From Achromobacter sp. MYb9 (GTDB taxonomy: Bacteria > Pseudomonadota > Gammaproteobacteria > Burkholderiales > Burkholderiaceae_B), in NCBI RefSeq assembly GCF_002975275.1, contig NZ_PCOQ01000002.1, forward strand, positions 398,697 through 462,696: 64,000 nt of DNA, in the 5' to 3' direction. The notes beneath the pieces are model-generated. The model was not told the DNA's origin. It ran no database searches and was given only the letters and a program-made list of their open reading frames with translations. Positions 7,878 through 16,602 of the stretch are shown piece by piece. Both the position numbers and the translations under genes were made by a program. Numbering within the stretch: the first letter of the stretch is position 1; the number at the start of each line of letters is the position of its first letter.

Positions 7878-9452
7878 ATGATTGATCTCGACGTTGTAAA
7901 TCTGTCGCGATTCCAGTTTGCCGCGACCGCGCTTTACCACTTCCTGTTCGTCCCTCTCACGCTTGGCCTGTCGTTCATCCTGGCCATCATGGAAAGCGTG
8001 TACGTCATGACCGGCCGCCCCATCTGGAAGCGGATGACCATGTTCTGGGGCACGCTTTTCGGCATCAATTTCGCGCTCGGCGTCGCCACCGGGGTGGTGA
8101 TGGAATTCCAGTTCGGTATGAACTGGTCTTACTACAGCCACTACGTAGGCGACATCTTCGGCGCCCCGCTTGCGCTGGAAGGGCTGATGGCCTTCTTCCT
8201 GGAAGCCACCTTCGTCGGCCTGTTCTTCTTCGGCTGGAACCGCATGTCCAAGGTCAGCCACCTGGTGGTGACCTGGCTGGTGGCGTTCGGCACGAACTTC
8301 TCGGCCCTGTGGATCCTGATCGCCAACGGCTGGATGCAGAACCCGGTGGGCGCGATTTTCAATCCCGACACCATGCGCATGGAGATGACCGACTTCGCGG
8401 CGGTGATCTTCAACCCGGTGGCGCAAGCCAAGTTCGTGCACACGGTCAGCGCGGGCTACGTGGCCGGCGCCATGTTCGTGATGTCGATCAGCGCCTGGTA
8501 CCTGTTGAAGGGGCGTCATACCGACCTGGCCAAGCGTTCGATGGCGGTGGCCGCCAGCTTCGGCCTGGCGGGCGCGCTGTCGGTCGTGGTGCTGGGCGAC
8601 GAAAGCGGCTACCTGACCACGGAACACCAGAAGATGAAGATCGCGGCGATGGAGTCGATGTGGCACACCGAGCCCGCGCCGGCATCCTTCAACCTGATCG
8701 CGATCCCCAACCAGGCTGAACGCAAGAACGACTTCGCCATCGAGATCCCGTACGTCATGGGCATCATCGGCACGCGTTCCCTGACCACGCCGCTGCTGGG
8801 CATCGATGACCTGATCCTGCGCGCTGAAAACCGCATCCGCGATGGCATGGTTGCCTACGACGCGTTGCAGAAAATCCGCGCCAATCCCAAGGACGTGGAC
8901 GCGCGCCTGACGTTCGACAAGACCTGGCCCGACCTGGGCTACGCCTTGCTGGTCAAGCGGTATCAGGAAGACATGAGCAAGGTCACCGAAGCCGATATCA
9001 AGAAGGCCGCGGTGGACACCGTGCCCAATGTGGCGCCGCTGTTCTGGGCGTTCCGCATCATGGTGGCGGTGGGCATGTACCTGATTCTGTTCTTCGGCGT
9101 GGCGTTCTGGCTGGCCTCTCGCGGCCGCCTCGATAGCCGCCGCGGCCTGCTCAAGGTGGCGTTGTGGAGCCTGCCGCTGCCATGGGTCGCCATTGAAAGC
9201 GGCTGGTTCGTGGCTGAATACGGCCGCCAGCCCTGGGTGATCGAGGGTGTGCTGCCAACGTACTACGCCGCCTCGGGCCTGACGATCGCCGACCTGGCCA
9301 TCAGCCTGGCTATCTTCCTGGTGCTGTACACGGTCCTGCTGATCATTGGCGTGAAGGTAATGTTGCACGCCATCAAGGCGGGTCCGAAATCCGATGGGCC
9401 GACGGCGGGCAACGCCGCCGCCGATCCTGTGCGCGCCGCCGTGCGCGCCTGA
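7878..9452 (+). CDS. cydA: Cytochrome bd ubiquinol oxidase subunit I
   Basis: Haem-bearing subunit of the high-affinity terminal oxidase in the inner membrane. The 524 residues form nine predicted transmembrane helices. Seen are the haem-ligand histidine H21 (TALYHFLFVPLTLG), the second histidine in KFVHTVSAGYVAG, the quinol-loop KMKIAAMESMWHTEPAP, and GRQPW at 449-453. The loop after it retains the long C-terminal Q-loop insert (ENRIRDGMVAYDALQ to VTEADIKKA), so this is the E. coli-like L-subfamily rather than the short-loop cyanide-insensitive CioA type. The start ATG has GGGAG upstream (7866-7870 region); an in-frame extension to 7836 is not conserved in style. First gene of cydABXDC. Confidence 0.97.
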   Translation: MIDLDVVNLSRFQFAATALYHFLFVPLTLGLSFILAIMESVYVMTGRPIWKRMTMFWGTLFGINFALGVATGVVMEFQFGMNWSYYSHYVGDIFGAPLALEGLMAFFLEATFVGLFFFGWNRMSKVSHLVVTWLVAFGTNFSALWILIANGWMQNPVGAIFNPDTMRMEMTDFAAVIFNPVAQAKFVHTVSAGYVAGAMFVMSISAWYLLKGRHTDLAKRSMAVAASFGLAGALSVVVLGDESGYLTTEHQKMKIAAMESMWHTEPAPASFNLIAIPNQAERKNDFAIEIPYVMGIIGTRSLTTPLLGIDDLILRAENRIRDGMVAYDALQKIRANPKDVDARLTFDKTWPDLGYALLVKRYQEDMSKVTEADIKKAAVDTVPNVAPLFWAFRIMVAVGMYLILFFGVAFWLASRGRLDSRRGLLKVALWSLPLPWVAIESGWFVAEYGRQPWVIEGVLPTYYAASGLTIADLAISLAIFLVLYTVLLIIGVKVMLHAIKAGPKSDGPTAGNAAADPVRAAVRA

Positions 9453-9465
9453 GGGGGAGAAGCAG

Positions 9466-10620
9466 ATGGATACCCTTATTCCTTTTGACTATGGCACCTT
9501 GCGCGTGATCTGGTGGGTGCTGCTGGGCGCGTTGCTGATCGGCTTCGCCGTCATGGACGGCTTCGACCTGGGGGTGGCCGCCTTGCTGCCCGTCGTGGCC
9601 AAGACCGACGCCGAGCGCCGCGTGGTGATCAACGTGGTCGGCCCCGTGTGGGAAGGCAACCAGGTCTGGCTGATCACGGCGGGCGGCGCGATCTTCGCTG
9701 CCTGGCCGCTGCTGTATGCCGCGTCGTTCTCCGGGTTCTACCTGGCGATGATGTTGGCGTTGATTGCGCTGATCCTGCGTCCCGTGGGCTTCAAGTACCG
9801 CAGCAAGATGGAAGGCAGCCGCTGGCGCAACAGCTGGGATGGCGTGCTGTGTTTTTCGGGCGTGGTGGCCTCGCTGGTATTCGGCGTGGCGGTCGGCAAC
9901 ATCATTCTGGGCGTGCCGTTCACGTTCCAGGGTTCCGCGCTGCGAATGATGTACGAAGGCCATTTCTACCAGCTGTTCACGCCGTTCGCGCTATTGTGCG
10001 GCGTGTTGAGCGTGGTGATGCTGGCCATGCACGGCGCGGTGCTGCTGGCCTGGCGCACGGAAGACCCCATTTCGTCGCGGGCCCGCAATTGGGGGCGTCT
10101 GCTGGCGTTGCTGACGGTGGCGCTGTTCGTCGCGGGCGGCTTCTGGGTCGCGGGCGGTCTCAACGGCCACGTCATCACCAGCGCGGTCGACATGAAGGGG
10201 CCGTCGGACCCCATGCTCAAGTCCGTGAGCGTGCAGGCCGGCGCCTGGATGGCCAACTACGCGAAATGGCCGTTGATGTGGATCGCGCCCGCGCTGGGCG
10301 TGGCCGGTGCGGTGCTGGTGCTGCTGCTCTTGAGCGTGCGCGCCCATGTCCTGTCGTTCCTGGCCTCTGCGCTGTCGATCGCGGGCGTCATCCTGACCGT
10401 GGGCTTTTCGCTGTTCCCGTTCCTGATGCCGTCGTCGACCAACCCGCAAGCCGGCCTGACCGTCTGGGACGCGTCGTCCAGCCATCTGACGCTGTGGATC
10501 ATGGTGATCGCGGTGGTCATCTTCCTGCCTATCGTCACGCTCTACACCGCCTGGGTGTATCGCGTCATGCGCGGCAAGGTCACCCATGATTCCGTGGGCG
10601 ACACGCCCAACTCTTACTGA
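9466..10620 (+). CDS. cydB: Cytochrome bd ubiquinol oxidase subunit II
   Basis: Structural subunit of the bd oxidase. The 384 residues begin MDTLIPFDYGTLRVIWWVLLG and contain FAVMDGFDLGVAALLP, GPVWEGNQVWLITAGGAIFAAWP and RPVGFKYRSK, all family hallmarks, with eight or more hydrophobic helices. A strong ribosome binding site (GGGGGAGA) lies just before the ATG, 13 bp after the cydA stop. It is followed 16 bp later by cydX. Confidence 0.97.
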   Translation: MDTLIPFDYGTLRVIWWVLLGALLIGFAVMDGFDLGVAALLPVVAKTDAERRVVINVVGPVWEGNQVWLITAGGAIFAAWPLLYAASFSGFYLAMMLALIALILRPVGFKYRSKMEGSRWRNSWDGVLCFSGVVASLVFGVAVGNIILGVPFTFQGSALRMMYEGHFYQLFTPFALLCGVLSVVMLAMHGAVLLAWRTEDPISSRARNWGRLLALLTVALFVAGGFWVAGGLNGHVITSAVDMKGPSDPMLKSVSVQAGAWMANYAKWPLMWIAPALGVAGAVLVLLLLSVRAHVLSFLASALSIAGVILTVGFSLFPFLMPSSTNPQAGLTVWDASSSHLTLWIMVIAVVIFLPIVTLYTAWVYRVMRGKVTHDSVGDTPNSY

Positions 10621-10636
10621 AAAAGGAGCCTCCACC

Positions 10637-10762
10637 ATGTGGTATTTCTCGTGGATACTCGGCTTGGGCCTGGCGTGTGCGTTCGCTATCCTCAATGCAA
10701 TGTGGTTCGAGCTGCGCGAAGGGCATTCGCATGACCCGCGCGCCAGCCGTGGCGACGAGTGA
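10637..10762 (+). CDS. cydX: Cytochrome bd small subunit CydX (41 residues)
   Basis: Tiny single-helix subunit needed for haem stability of bd oxidase in E. coli. The product starts MWYFSWILGLGLACAFAILN, nearly matching the E. coli CydX pattern MWYFxWILGxxLAC, then an amphipathic tail with ELREG and a charged C-terminus ending SRGDE. An AAAGGAG ribosome binding site (10621-10627) lies 9 nt upstream. Its TGA overlaps the GTG start of cydD (GTGA, 10759-10762), implying coupled translation. Being this short it is easily missed by gene callers. Confidence 0.95.
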   Translation: MWYFSWILGLGLACAFAILNAMWFELREGHSHDPRASRGDE

Positions 10763-12510
10763 GCGGCGGCGCTAGCACCCTCGAGCACGATCCCTCGGCC
10801 AGTCTGCAGAAACCGCCGCGCGAACAGTCGCGGTGGTTGATGGCGCTTGCCAAGGCGGCGAGGGTTCCATTGATGCTGGCGGGGGCCGCGCCGCTGGTCA
10901 GCGGCGCCTTGCTGGTCGTGCAGGCGTGGCTGCTGGCCAGCGTGCTGGACGCGGCCATCGTCCGCCAGGCGCCGCGCCAGGAATTGCTGGGCGCCATCTT
11001 GGGCATCGCCGGGTTGATGTTGCTGCGCGCGTGCATCACCTGGGCCGGGGAGCGCGCCGGGGCGGACGCCGCTGAACGCATCAAGCGCCACGTGCGCCAG
11101 GCGCTGTTTGCCCGGTTGGTGGCGAAGGGGCCGTACTGGAGCCGCGGCAAGGCGTCGGGTGAATTGGCCAGCGCGGTCGTCGACCAGGTCGAGGCGTTGG
11201 ACGGCTTCTTTGCCAAGTACCTGCCCGCGATGGCCGCAGCCGCGATGTTGCCGGTGGCGTTTTCGGTGCTGTTGTTGCCGGTGGACGTGATCGCGGGTCT
11301 GGTGTTGTTGATCACCGCGCCGCTGATCCCGCTGTTCATGGCGTTGGTGGGGTGGGGCGCGCAAGGCGCCAGCCGCCGTCACCTGCGTGCTTTCGCTCGC
11401 TTGTCCGGCTTTTTCGCCGACCGCCTGCGCGGGCTGTCCACGTTGAAACTCTATGGCCGGGCGCAAGCCGAGGCGGCCTCTGTCGTGGCCGCCAGCGATG
11501 CGTTGCGCCAGCGCACGATGTCGGTGCTGCGCATCGCTTTCCTGTCGTCCGCGGTACTGGAGTTTTTCGCCGCGCTGGGCGTGGCGGGAGTGGCCGTATA
11601 TATCGGCCTGACCTATCTTGGATTCCTGGACCTGCGGTGGTCGCCTCTGACCTTGCAGGCGGGCCTGTTCTGCCTGTTGATGGCGCCGGAGGTCTATGCG
11701 CCGTTGCGCCAGTTCGCCGCGCACTATCACGACCGCGCCACGGCGTTGGCGGCCGTGACGCAGATCGCCGTGCTGTTCGATGGCCTGCCGCAAGATGCCG
11801 AAGCTGGTCCGGCCGCGCCGGGGGCGGTCGCGCTGGCTGCGTCCGGTGCGGGCGCGCAGGTCGACGTGATTGGCTTGCGCGTGAACGCGCCCGGACGCGG
11901 GCAGACTGTTCTGGATGGCGCCGGATTGCATCTGGCGCCGGGCGAGCAGGTCGCGTTGATGGGGCCCAGTGGCATCGGCAAGTCCACGTTGATCGAAGCC
12001 CTTGCGCGCTTGCGGCCGTTTGACGGCGAGGTCCGCATCGACGGCGTGCCGCTGGCCGACTGGGATGAAGCTGTCTTGCGCCAGCGCGTGGCGCTGATCG
12101 GGCAAAAGCCGCAGCTGCTGGCGGGGTCGATTGCCGACAACCTCCGGCTGGGCCGCCCGGGCGCGTCCGATGCCGAATTGCGCGACGCGGCCCGCCGCGC
12201 CTGTGTGCTGGAATTTTCGGACGAGCTGCCGCAAGGCCTGGACACGCCGCTGGGCAGCCGCGGCCATGGCCTGTCAGGCGGGCAGGCGCAGCGTGTTGCG
12301 CTGGCGCGCCTGTTCCTGCGGGATCCCGGGCTGATCCTCCTGGACGAACCCACGGCGCATCTCGACGAGGCTACCCAGGCCCGGGTGCTGGATGAAATCC
12401 TGGAATTCTCCGTGGGCCGCACGTTGCTGCTGGCCACGCATGCGCCGGCGGTCGCGGCCCGGTTCGGTCGCGTGCTGCGGGTAGCGAGCGGAAAAGTGGA
12501 AGACGCATGA
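10759..12510 (+). CDS. cydD: Thiol reductant ABC exporter subunit CydD
   Basis: Half of the heterodimeric CydDC exporter that moves cysteine/glutathione to the periplasm and is required for bd oxidase assembly. The 583 residues are a type-I ABC exporter: six-helix transmembrane domain to about residue 320, then the ATPase with Walker A GPSGIGKST at 402-410, signature LSGGQ at 505-509 and Walker B LILLDEP at 525-531. The start is GTG, overlapping the cydX stop by 4 bp; the first 25 residues are polar. Its end overlaps cydC by 4 bp. Membership of the cyd operon separates it from other ABC exporters. Confidence 0.94.
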   Translation: MSGGASTLEHDPSASLQKPPREQSRWLMALAKAARVPLMLAGAAPLVSGALLVVQAWLLASVLDAAIVRQAPRQELLGAILGIAGLMLLRACITWAGERAGADAAERIKRHVRQALFARLVAKGPYWSRGKASGELASAVVDQVEALDGFFAKYLPAMAAAAMLPVAFSVLLLPVDVIAGLVLLITAPLIPLFMALVGWGAQGASRRHLRAFARLSGFFADRLRGLSTLKLYGRAQAEAASVVAASDALRQRTMSVLRIAFLSSAVLEFFAALGVAGVAVYIGLTYLGFLDLRWSPLTLQAGLFCLLMAPEVYAPLRQFAAHYHDRATALAAVTQIAVLFDGLPQDAEAGPAAPGAVALAASGAGAQVDVIGLRVNAPGRGQTVLDGAGLHLAPGEQVALMGPSGIGKSTLIEALARLRPFDGEVRIDGVPLADWDEAVLRQRVALIGQKPQLLAGSIADNLRLGRPGASDAELRDAARRACVLEFSDELPQGLDTPLGSRGHGLSGGQAQRVALARLFLRDPGLILLDEPTAHLDEATQARVLDEILEFSVGRTLLLATHAPAVAARFGRVLRVASGKVEDA

Positions 12511-14201
12511 AGAATTTGCTGTTGCTGGCGCCGTTGTACGCACGCCGAAAAAGCGGGCTTTTGCTCGCATTGTTCTGTGCGTTGGCAACCGTTGCCGCAG
12601 GCGTTGGCCTGTTGGGGGTGTCCGGTTGGTTCCTGACGGGCGCGGCCCTGGCGGGGGCAGGCGGGGTGTTCAACTTGTTCGCGCCGTCGGCGCTGGTGCG
12701 CGGCCTGTCATTTCTGCGCATCGTGTCGCGCTATGCGGATCGCGTCGTGGGCCACTCGGCTACCTTGCGTCTGCTGGCCGATCTGCGCGCCACGGTGTTC
12801 GGGGCGCTGATCAGGCTGACGCCGCGTCAGTTGGCGAAGTACCGCAGCGGCGATCTGGTGGCGCGAATGACGGGCGACGTCGATGCGCTGGATACCGTGT
12901 TCCTGTTCGTGCTGGCGCCGTTGGCGACCGCCATCCTGGGGGGCGCCGTGCTGACCGCAGTGCTTGGCATGTGGGTGCCGGCCGCCGCGCTGACGTTCGC
13001 GCTGGCGTTGCTGGCCGCCTGTGTCCTGGTGCCTGGGTGGCTGCTGCGCGCGGCGCGCAAGCCGGGCGCAGCAGCCCAGGAAAGCGCGTCGGGATTGCGC
13101 GCGGCGACGTTGGACGCGGTGGACGGCCACGCGGACATGGTGGCGTTGCATGCGCAGGCGCCGACCACCGCGCATTTCGAACGGCTGTGCGAAGCCAGCG
13201 CGCGGGCCCGTCGCAGCCAGGCCCGGGTGGCGGCGCGCGGACAGTGGTTCCTGCAAGTCGCGGCGGGCCTGTCGGTGTTGGCGTTGCTGTGGTTCGGGTT
13301 GGGGACGCATGAGGCCGGGCAGATCGAAGGCCCCGTCCTGGTGGGCTTGTTGCTGGCCGTGATCGGCATTTTCGAAGTGGCGGGGCCGATCATGCGCGGC
13401 GCGTCCCGCATGGGGTCGGCGATGTCGGCCGCGGCGCGCATCCGGGAAGTGACGCAAGCGCAGCCGGACATGCAGGATGCGCCCGTCGTGCGCGCCTTGC
13501 CGTCCGCGGGGGCGCTGGAGCTGGACGGGGTCGTGTTCCGTTATCCGTCCCGGGGGCAGGGTGTGTACCCCGCAGTGCTGGACGGCGTCAGCTTGCGGGT
13601 CGAGCCCGGCGAGCGGGTCGCCATCATGGGGGCAAGCGGGCAGGGCAAATCCACGCTGTTGCATCTGATCCTGCGCCTGGAGGATCCGCAGTCGGGACAG
13701 GTGCGCTTCGGCGGCTGCGATGCGCGCGATTGCACGCAGGCGGATTGGCACCGGCGCATTGCATTGCTGTCCCAGGACGCCCCGGTGTTCCTGGGTACCT
13801 TGCGCACGAATCTGCTGATCGGCGACCCCGACGCGGACGATGCGGCGCTATGGGGTGCGTTGGACGCGGCCAGGCTGGGCGATTTCGTGCGTGGCCTGCC
13901 CGACGGACTGGACACGTGGGCGGGCGAGACCGGTTCGCAGCTGTCGGCGGGCCAGGCGCGCCGCCTGTGCCTGGCGCGGGCGCTGCTGTCGCCAGCGGCG
14001 GTCATCGTGCTGGACGAACCCACCGCAGGTCTGGACGCCGCGGCGCAGACCGACTTTTTCAATGACCTGGAACGCGCGGTGCGGGGACGCACGGTGGTGC
14101 TGGCCACGCACGCGGCCTTGCCCGCCGGCGCGGTCGACCGCTGCTACGAGTTGCGTCACGCTCGATTACATGACTTGTCACGGGAGGCAATCCTGGCTTA
14201 A
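12507..14201 (+). CDS. cydC: Thiol reductant ABC exporter subunit CydC
   Basis: Partner of CydD. The 564 residues start directly with the membrane domain (MKNLLLLAPLYARRKSG) and end with an ATPase: Walker A GASGQGKST at 375-383, signature LSAGQ at 479-483 (Ala replacing the usual first Gly, as is common in CydC) and Walker B VIVLDEP at 499-505. Last gene of the regulator-cydABXDC array; apt follows after 54 bp and may have its own promoter (GGTTATAGT near 14213-14221). Confidence 0.94.
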   Translation: MKNLLLLAPLYARRKSGLLLALFCALATVAAGVGLLGVSGWFLTGAALAGAGGVFNLFAPSALVRGLSFLRIVSRYADRVVGHSATLRLLADLRATVFGALIRLTPRQLAKYRSGDLVARMTGDVDALDTVFLFVLAPLATAILGGAVLTAVLGMWVPAAALTFALALLAACVLVPGWLLRAARKPGAAAQESASGLRAATLDAVDGHADMVALHAQAPTTAHFERLCEASARARRSQARVAARGQWFLQVAAGLSVLALLWFGLGTHEAGQIEGPVLVGLLLAVIGIFEVAGPIMRGASRMGSAMSAAARIREVTQAQPDMQDAPVVRALPSAGALELDGVVFRYPSRGQGVYPAVLDGVSLRVEPGERVAIMGASGQGKSTLLHLILRLEDPQSGQVRFGGCDARDCTQADWHRRIALLSQDAPVFLGTLRTNLLIGDPDADDAALWGALDAARLGDFVRGLPDGLDTWAGETGSQLSAGQARRLCLARALLSPAAVIVLDEPTAGLDAAAQTDFFNDLERAVRGRTVVLATHAALPAGAVDRCYELRHARLHDLSREAILA

Positions 14202-14255
14202 GCGCGGTGGCAAGGTTATAGTTCGCCTTGCTTCAATTCTTCAGGGCCGCCTTCC

Positions 14256-14807
14256 ATGCAGACCGACAACGCCGAGTACATCCGGCGCACCATCCGCAGC
14301 GTTCCGGACTGGCCCCAACCGGGTGTCGTGTTCCGCGACATCACGCCGGTTCTGCAAGATCCGCGCGCGTTCCGGGTGCTGATCGATCTGTTCGTCTACC
14401 GTTATATGCGCCAGCGCCTTGACCTGGTGGCGGGCGTCGACGCACGCGGCTTCATCGTGGGCAGCGTGCTGGCCTACGAACTGAATCTGGGTTTCGTGCC
14501 CGTGCGCAAGAAGGGTAAGTTGCCCTTTCGCACCGTGGCCGAGGAATACTCGCTTGAATACGGCAACGCCGCCGTCGAGATGCACACCGATTCCGTGCGC
14601 ACCGGCCAGCGTGTGTTGCTGGTCGATGACCTGATCGCCACGGGCGGCACCATGCTGGCCGCCATCAAGTTGCTACAGCGCCTGGGCGCGAACGTGGTCG
14701 AAGCCGCCGCCATCATCGATCTGCCCGATCTGGGCGGTTCGGCCAAGGTGGCCGCCACCGGCACGCCGCTCTACACGGTCTGTCAGTACGGCGGCACCAC
14801 GCCGTAA
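14256..14807 (+). CDS. apt: Adenine phosphoribosyltransferase
   Basis: Purine salvage enzyme converting adenine and PRPP to AMP in the cytoplasm. The 183 residues show the type-I PRTase PRPP-binding motif [13 protein letters not shown] at 120-132, N-terminal [17 protein letters not shown] and the hood segment KKGKLPF. Length equals E. coli Apt (183). It follows cydC by 54 bp on the same strand and converges on a LysR gene. Confidence 0.96.
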   Translation: MQTDNAEYIRRTIRSVPDWPQPGVVFRDITPVLQDPRAFRVLIDLFVYRYMRQRLDLVAGVDARGFIVGSVLAYELNLGFVPVRKKGKLPFRTVAEEYSLEYGNAAVEMHTDSVRTGQRVLLVDDLIATGGTMLAAIKLLQRLGANVVEAAAIIDLPDLGGSAKVAATGTPLYTVCQYGGTTP

Positions 14808-14825
14808 TCGGCGGCGCGGCCGGGT

Positions 14826-14841
14826 GCCCGGTGTGCCGGGC
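14826..14841. terminator. GC hairpin between apt and the convergent LysR gene
   Basis: GCCCGG (14826-14831) pairs with CCGGGC (14836-14841) around a TGTG loop. It lies between two convergent stops and could terminate both, but there is no U-tract on either strand, so confidence is modest. Confidence 0.45.
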
Positions 14842-14874
14842 CCTGGCCACGGCGTGCTCCGGGCGTCACCCGTC

Positions 14875-15765
14875 CTATGAATCGGACAGGCGGGGCTGGA
14901 TGAAGTCCAGGAACGCCTTGGTTTTGGCGGGCAGCATGCGGGACGGCAGCAGTGCGAACAGCGGCAGGGGCGTCAGGCTCCAGTCGGGCAGCACGCGCAC
15001 CAATCCCGCCTGCTTGATGGCGCGCTCCATCGCATCGAACACCAGCAGCGGCGTAATGCCCAGCCCTTGGCCGGCCAGGCGTCCCAGCATGCCCACATTG
15101 TTCGCCGACAGGCGGCCGGAAACCTGCACGCGCTCTACCTTGTCGCCCGAGTGGAGCATCCAGAAAGAGGATTCCTCGCGCATGGTCGGCCGCAGGCATT
15201 CATGGTGCGTCAGGTCGGCGGGCACGCGCGGTTCGCCGTGGCGCGCCAGGTAGGCCGGCGACGCATACAACTGGTGGGCCATCAGCACGATCTTGCGCGA
15301 GATCAGGCTGGAATCGGGCTGCTGCCCGAAGCGCAGGATCAGGTCGAACGGATTGCTGATGGGGTCGATCGGGCGCATGCTCAGGTCGAAATCGCATTCG
15401 ATGTCGGGATGCTGCTCTCGAAATTCACTGATGACGGCAGGCAGGAACAACTGGGCCAGGCTGGTGGGCAACGAAATGCGCAGGCGGCCCTTGGGCTGCA
15501 CCGCCATGTCCAGCAACTGGTCGTGCGCGATGCGCGCTTCTTCCACGATGTGCCGGCAGCGTTCGAAGTAGATGGCGCCCGCTTCAGTCAGATCGATCTT
15601 GCGCGTGCTGCGGTTCAACAGGCGCATGCCCACGCTGCGTTCCAGTTCGCTGACCCGGCGAGAGAGCGTGGAGGTCGGAATATTCAAGGCTTCCGCAGCG
15701 TGGCTGAAGTTCTTGCGCTTGGCGACTTCGACGAAAAGCGCGATGTCGTTAAGCTGGATATCCAT
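14875..15765 (-). CDS. LysR-family transcriptional regulator
   Basis: LTTR of 296 residues from MDIQLNDIALFVEVAK. The N-terminal winged helix-turn-helix spans about residues 1-60 (NFSHAAEALNIPTSTLSRRVSELE), and the remainder is the two-lobed inducer-binding domain. The sequence style (RSTRKIDLTEAGAIYFERCRHIVEEA, LRISLPTSLA) is of the CrgA/DsdC-like subgroup abundant in beta-proteobacteria. An in-frame start six codons upstream is possible, but the ATG at 15765 has AGAGGG before it. A perfect 9-bp inverted repeat 20 bp upstream (15785-15820) is a likely autoregulatory site. The divergent neighbour is the DUF4148 gene 382 bp away. Target unknown. Confidence 0.9.
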   Translation of the reverse strand: MDIQLNDIALFVEVAKRKNFSHAAEALNIPTSTLSRRVSELERSVGMRLLNRSTRKIDLTEAGAIYFERCRHIVEEARIAHDQLLDMAVQPKGRLRISLPTSLAQLFLPAVISEFREQHPDIECDFDLSMRPIDPISNPFDLILRFGQQPDSSLISRKIVLMAHQLYASPAYLARHGEPRVPADLTHHECLRPTMREESSFWMLHSGDKVERVQVSGRLSANNVGMLGRLAGQGLGITPLLVFDAMERAIKQAGLVRVLPDWSLTPLPLFALLPSRMLPAKTKAFLDFIQPRLSDS

Positions 15766-15784
15766 AAGGCCCTCTAGACTCAAA

Positions 15785-15820
15785 ATTCCATTTCTGGCAG
15801 ATTTGTATGATAAATGGAAT
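15785..15820. promoter_or_regulatory. 9-bp inverted repeat upstream of LysR gene
   Basis: ATTCCATTT (15785-15793) and AAATGGAAT (15812-15820) are perfect complements separated by 18 nt. LTTRs usually bind dyads upstream of their own gene, so this is a good candidate recognition site. It is AT-rich against the GC-rich background. Confidence 0.6.
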
Positions 15821-16147
15821 TATTGTCCCGCCAGCAGAAATGTCTATTTCCCCACGCGGAACTTCCTGTTCCCGGCGGGTGGCCGCAGGTTCCGCGACCC
15901 AGCTTGCTTGTAGCTGAATGCCTGCAGGGCTTGTCGCGCCTGGCTTGGCAGAAAAGCTGCGCAAGAATCGCGCAGATGGCGCCGGATACATCGTGCAATT
16001 GTCCCATCCGTGAAAATATGTTCACCAAAATAAGGGTTTTTACTAGGCGCCAATCGCCAGATACTTCGTCCCAGCAATCAAACAGTCACATCGCAGCTGC
16101 CAGCCTGGCAGAAGACGCTGTGCAAGGTTTAGGATGGAGTCATCACA
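15821..16147. other. Intergenic region upstream of the DUF4148 gene
   Basis: About 330 bp without a credible gene on either strand; short open frames here have no ribosome binding site or coding style. The stretch is more AT-rich around 16000-16100 (GTGAAAATATGTTCACC, TAAGGGTTTTTACTA), where the promoter of the downstream secreted-protein gene is expected. GTGAAAATATGTTCAC (16010-16025) is an imperfect dyad. The ribosome binding site AGGATGGAG lies at 16131-16139. Confidence 0.4.
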
Positions 16148-16531
16148 ATGAAAGCCCTAGCAACCGCACTTATGGTCACCGCAACCCTGGTTGGCATGTC
16201 CGCCGCTCACGCCGATGGCAAGACGCGTGAACAGGTTCAACAAGAACTGCAGGCCGCCAAGGCCGCAGGCCAAGTCACGTTCGGCGAACTGGATTACCCG
16301 CCCGCCGCCGCTGCTCAGACCAGCATGACGCGCGATCAGGTGCAGCAAGAACTGCAAAGCGCCAAGGCCGCAGGCCAGGTCACGACCGCCGAACTGGACT
16401 ACCCGCCCCGCGCTGCCGTGTCGCAGTCCGGCGGCAAGACCCGCGAGCAGGTCCGCCAGGAATTGGCCGAAGCCAAGGCCCGTGGCGAATACACCTTCGG
16501 TGAACTGGACTACCCGCCCAAGGGCAAGTAA
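16148..16531 (+). CDS. Secreted DUF4148 protein with three tandem repeats
   Basis: Exported protein of 127 residues and unknown function. A signal peptide (1-22, ending AAHA before DGKTRE) is followed by three copies of one unit: residues 25-52, 60-87 and 97-124, each of the pattern (K/M)TR(E/D)QVxQELxxAKAxG, then a short linker and the exactly repeated ELDYPP. DUF4148 proteins of Burkholderiales usually carry one or two such units. The repeats form an amphipathic helix rich in Gln/Glu/Lys followed by the DYPP turn. It is monocistronic with its own terminator. The repeat phases are well separated by Ala/Ser linkers, suggesting beads of identical binding modules. No enzyme motif is present. 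Confidence 0.85.
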   Translation: MKALATALMVTATLVGMSAAHADGKTREQVQQELQAAKAAGQVTFGELDYPPAAAAQTSMTRDQVQQELQSAKAAGQVTTAELDYPPRAAVSQSGGKTREQVRQELAEAKARGEYTFGELDYPPKGK

Positions 16532-16572
16532 GGCCCGACGCCGGACGACGTCTGGCCCCGGATGGTCACGAG

Positions 16573-16602
16573 AAACCCCTTGAGACGCCGAGGGGTTTTT
16601 TA
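16573..16602 (+). terminator. Rho-independent terminator after the DUF4148 gene
   Basis: AACCCCT (16574-16580) pairs with AGGGGTT (16591-16597) around a 10-nt loop and runs into a T-tract (TTTTTT). It lies 42 bp past the stop codon. Confidence 0.85.

Noticed and set aside
9991..12267. A 758-codon antisense frame across cydB, cydX and cydD
   Set aside because: The same composition effect; Gln/Arg/His-rich, no motif, no ribosome binding site, and it crosses three well-supported genes.
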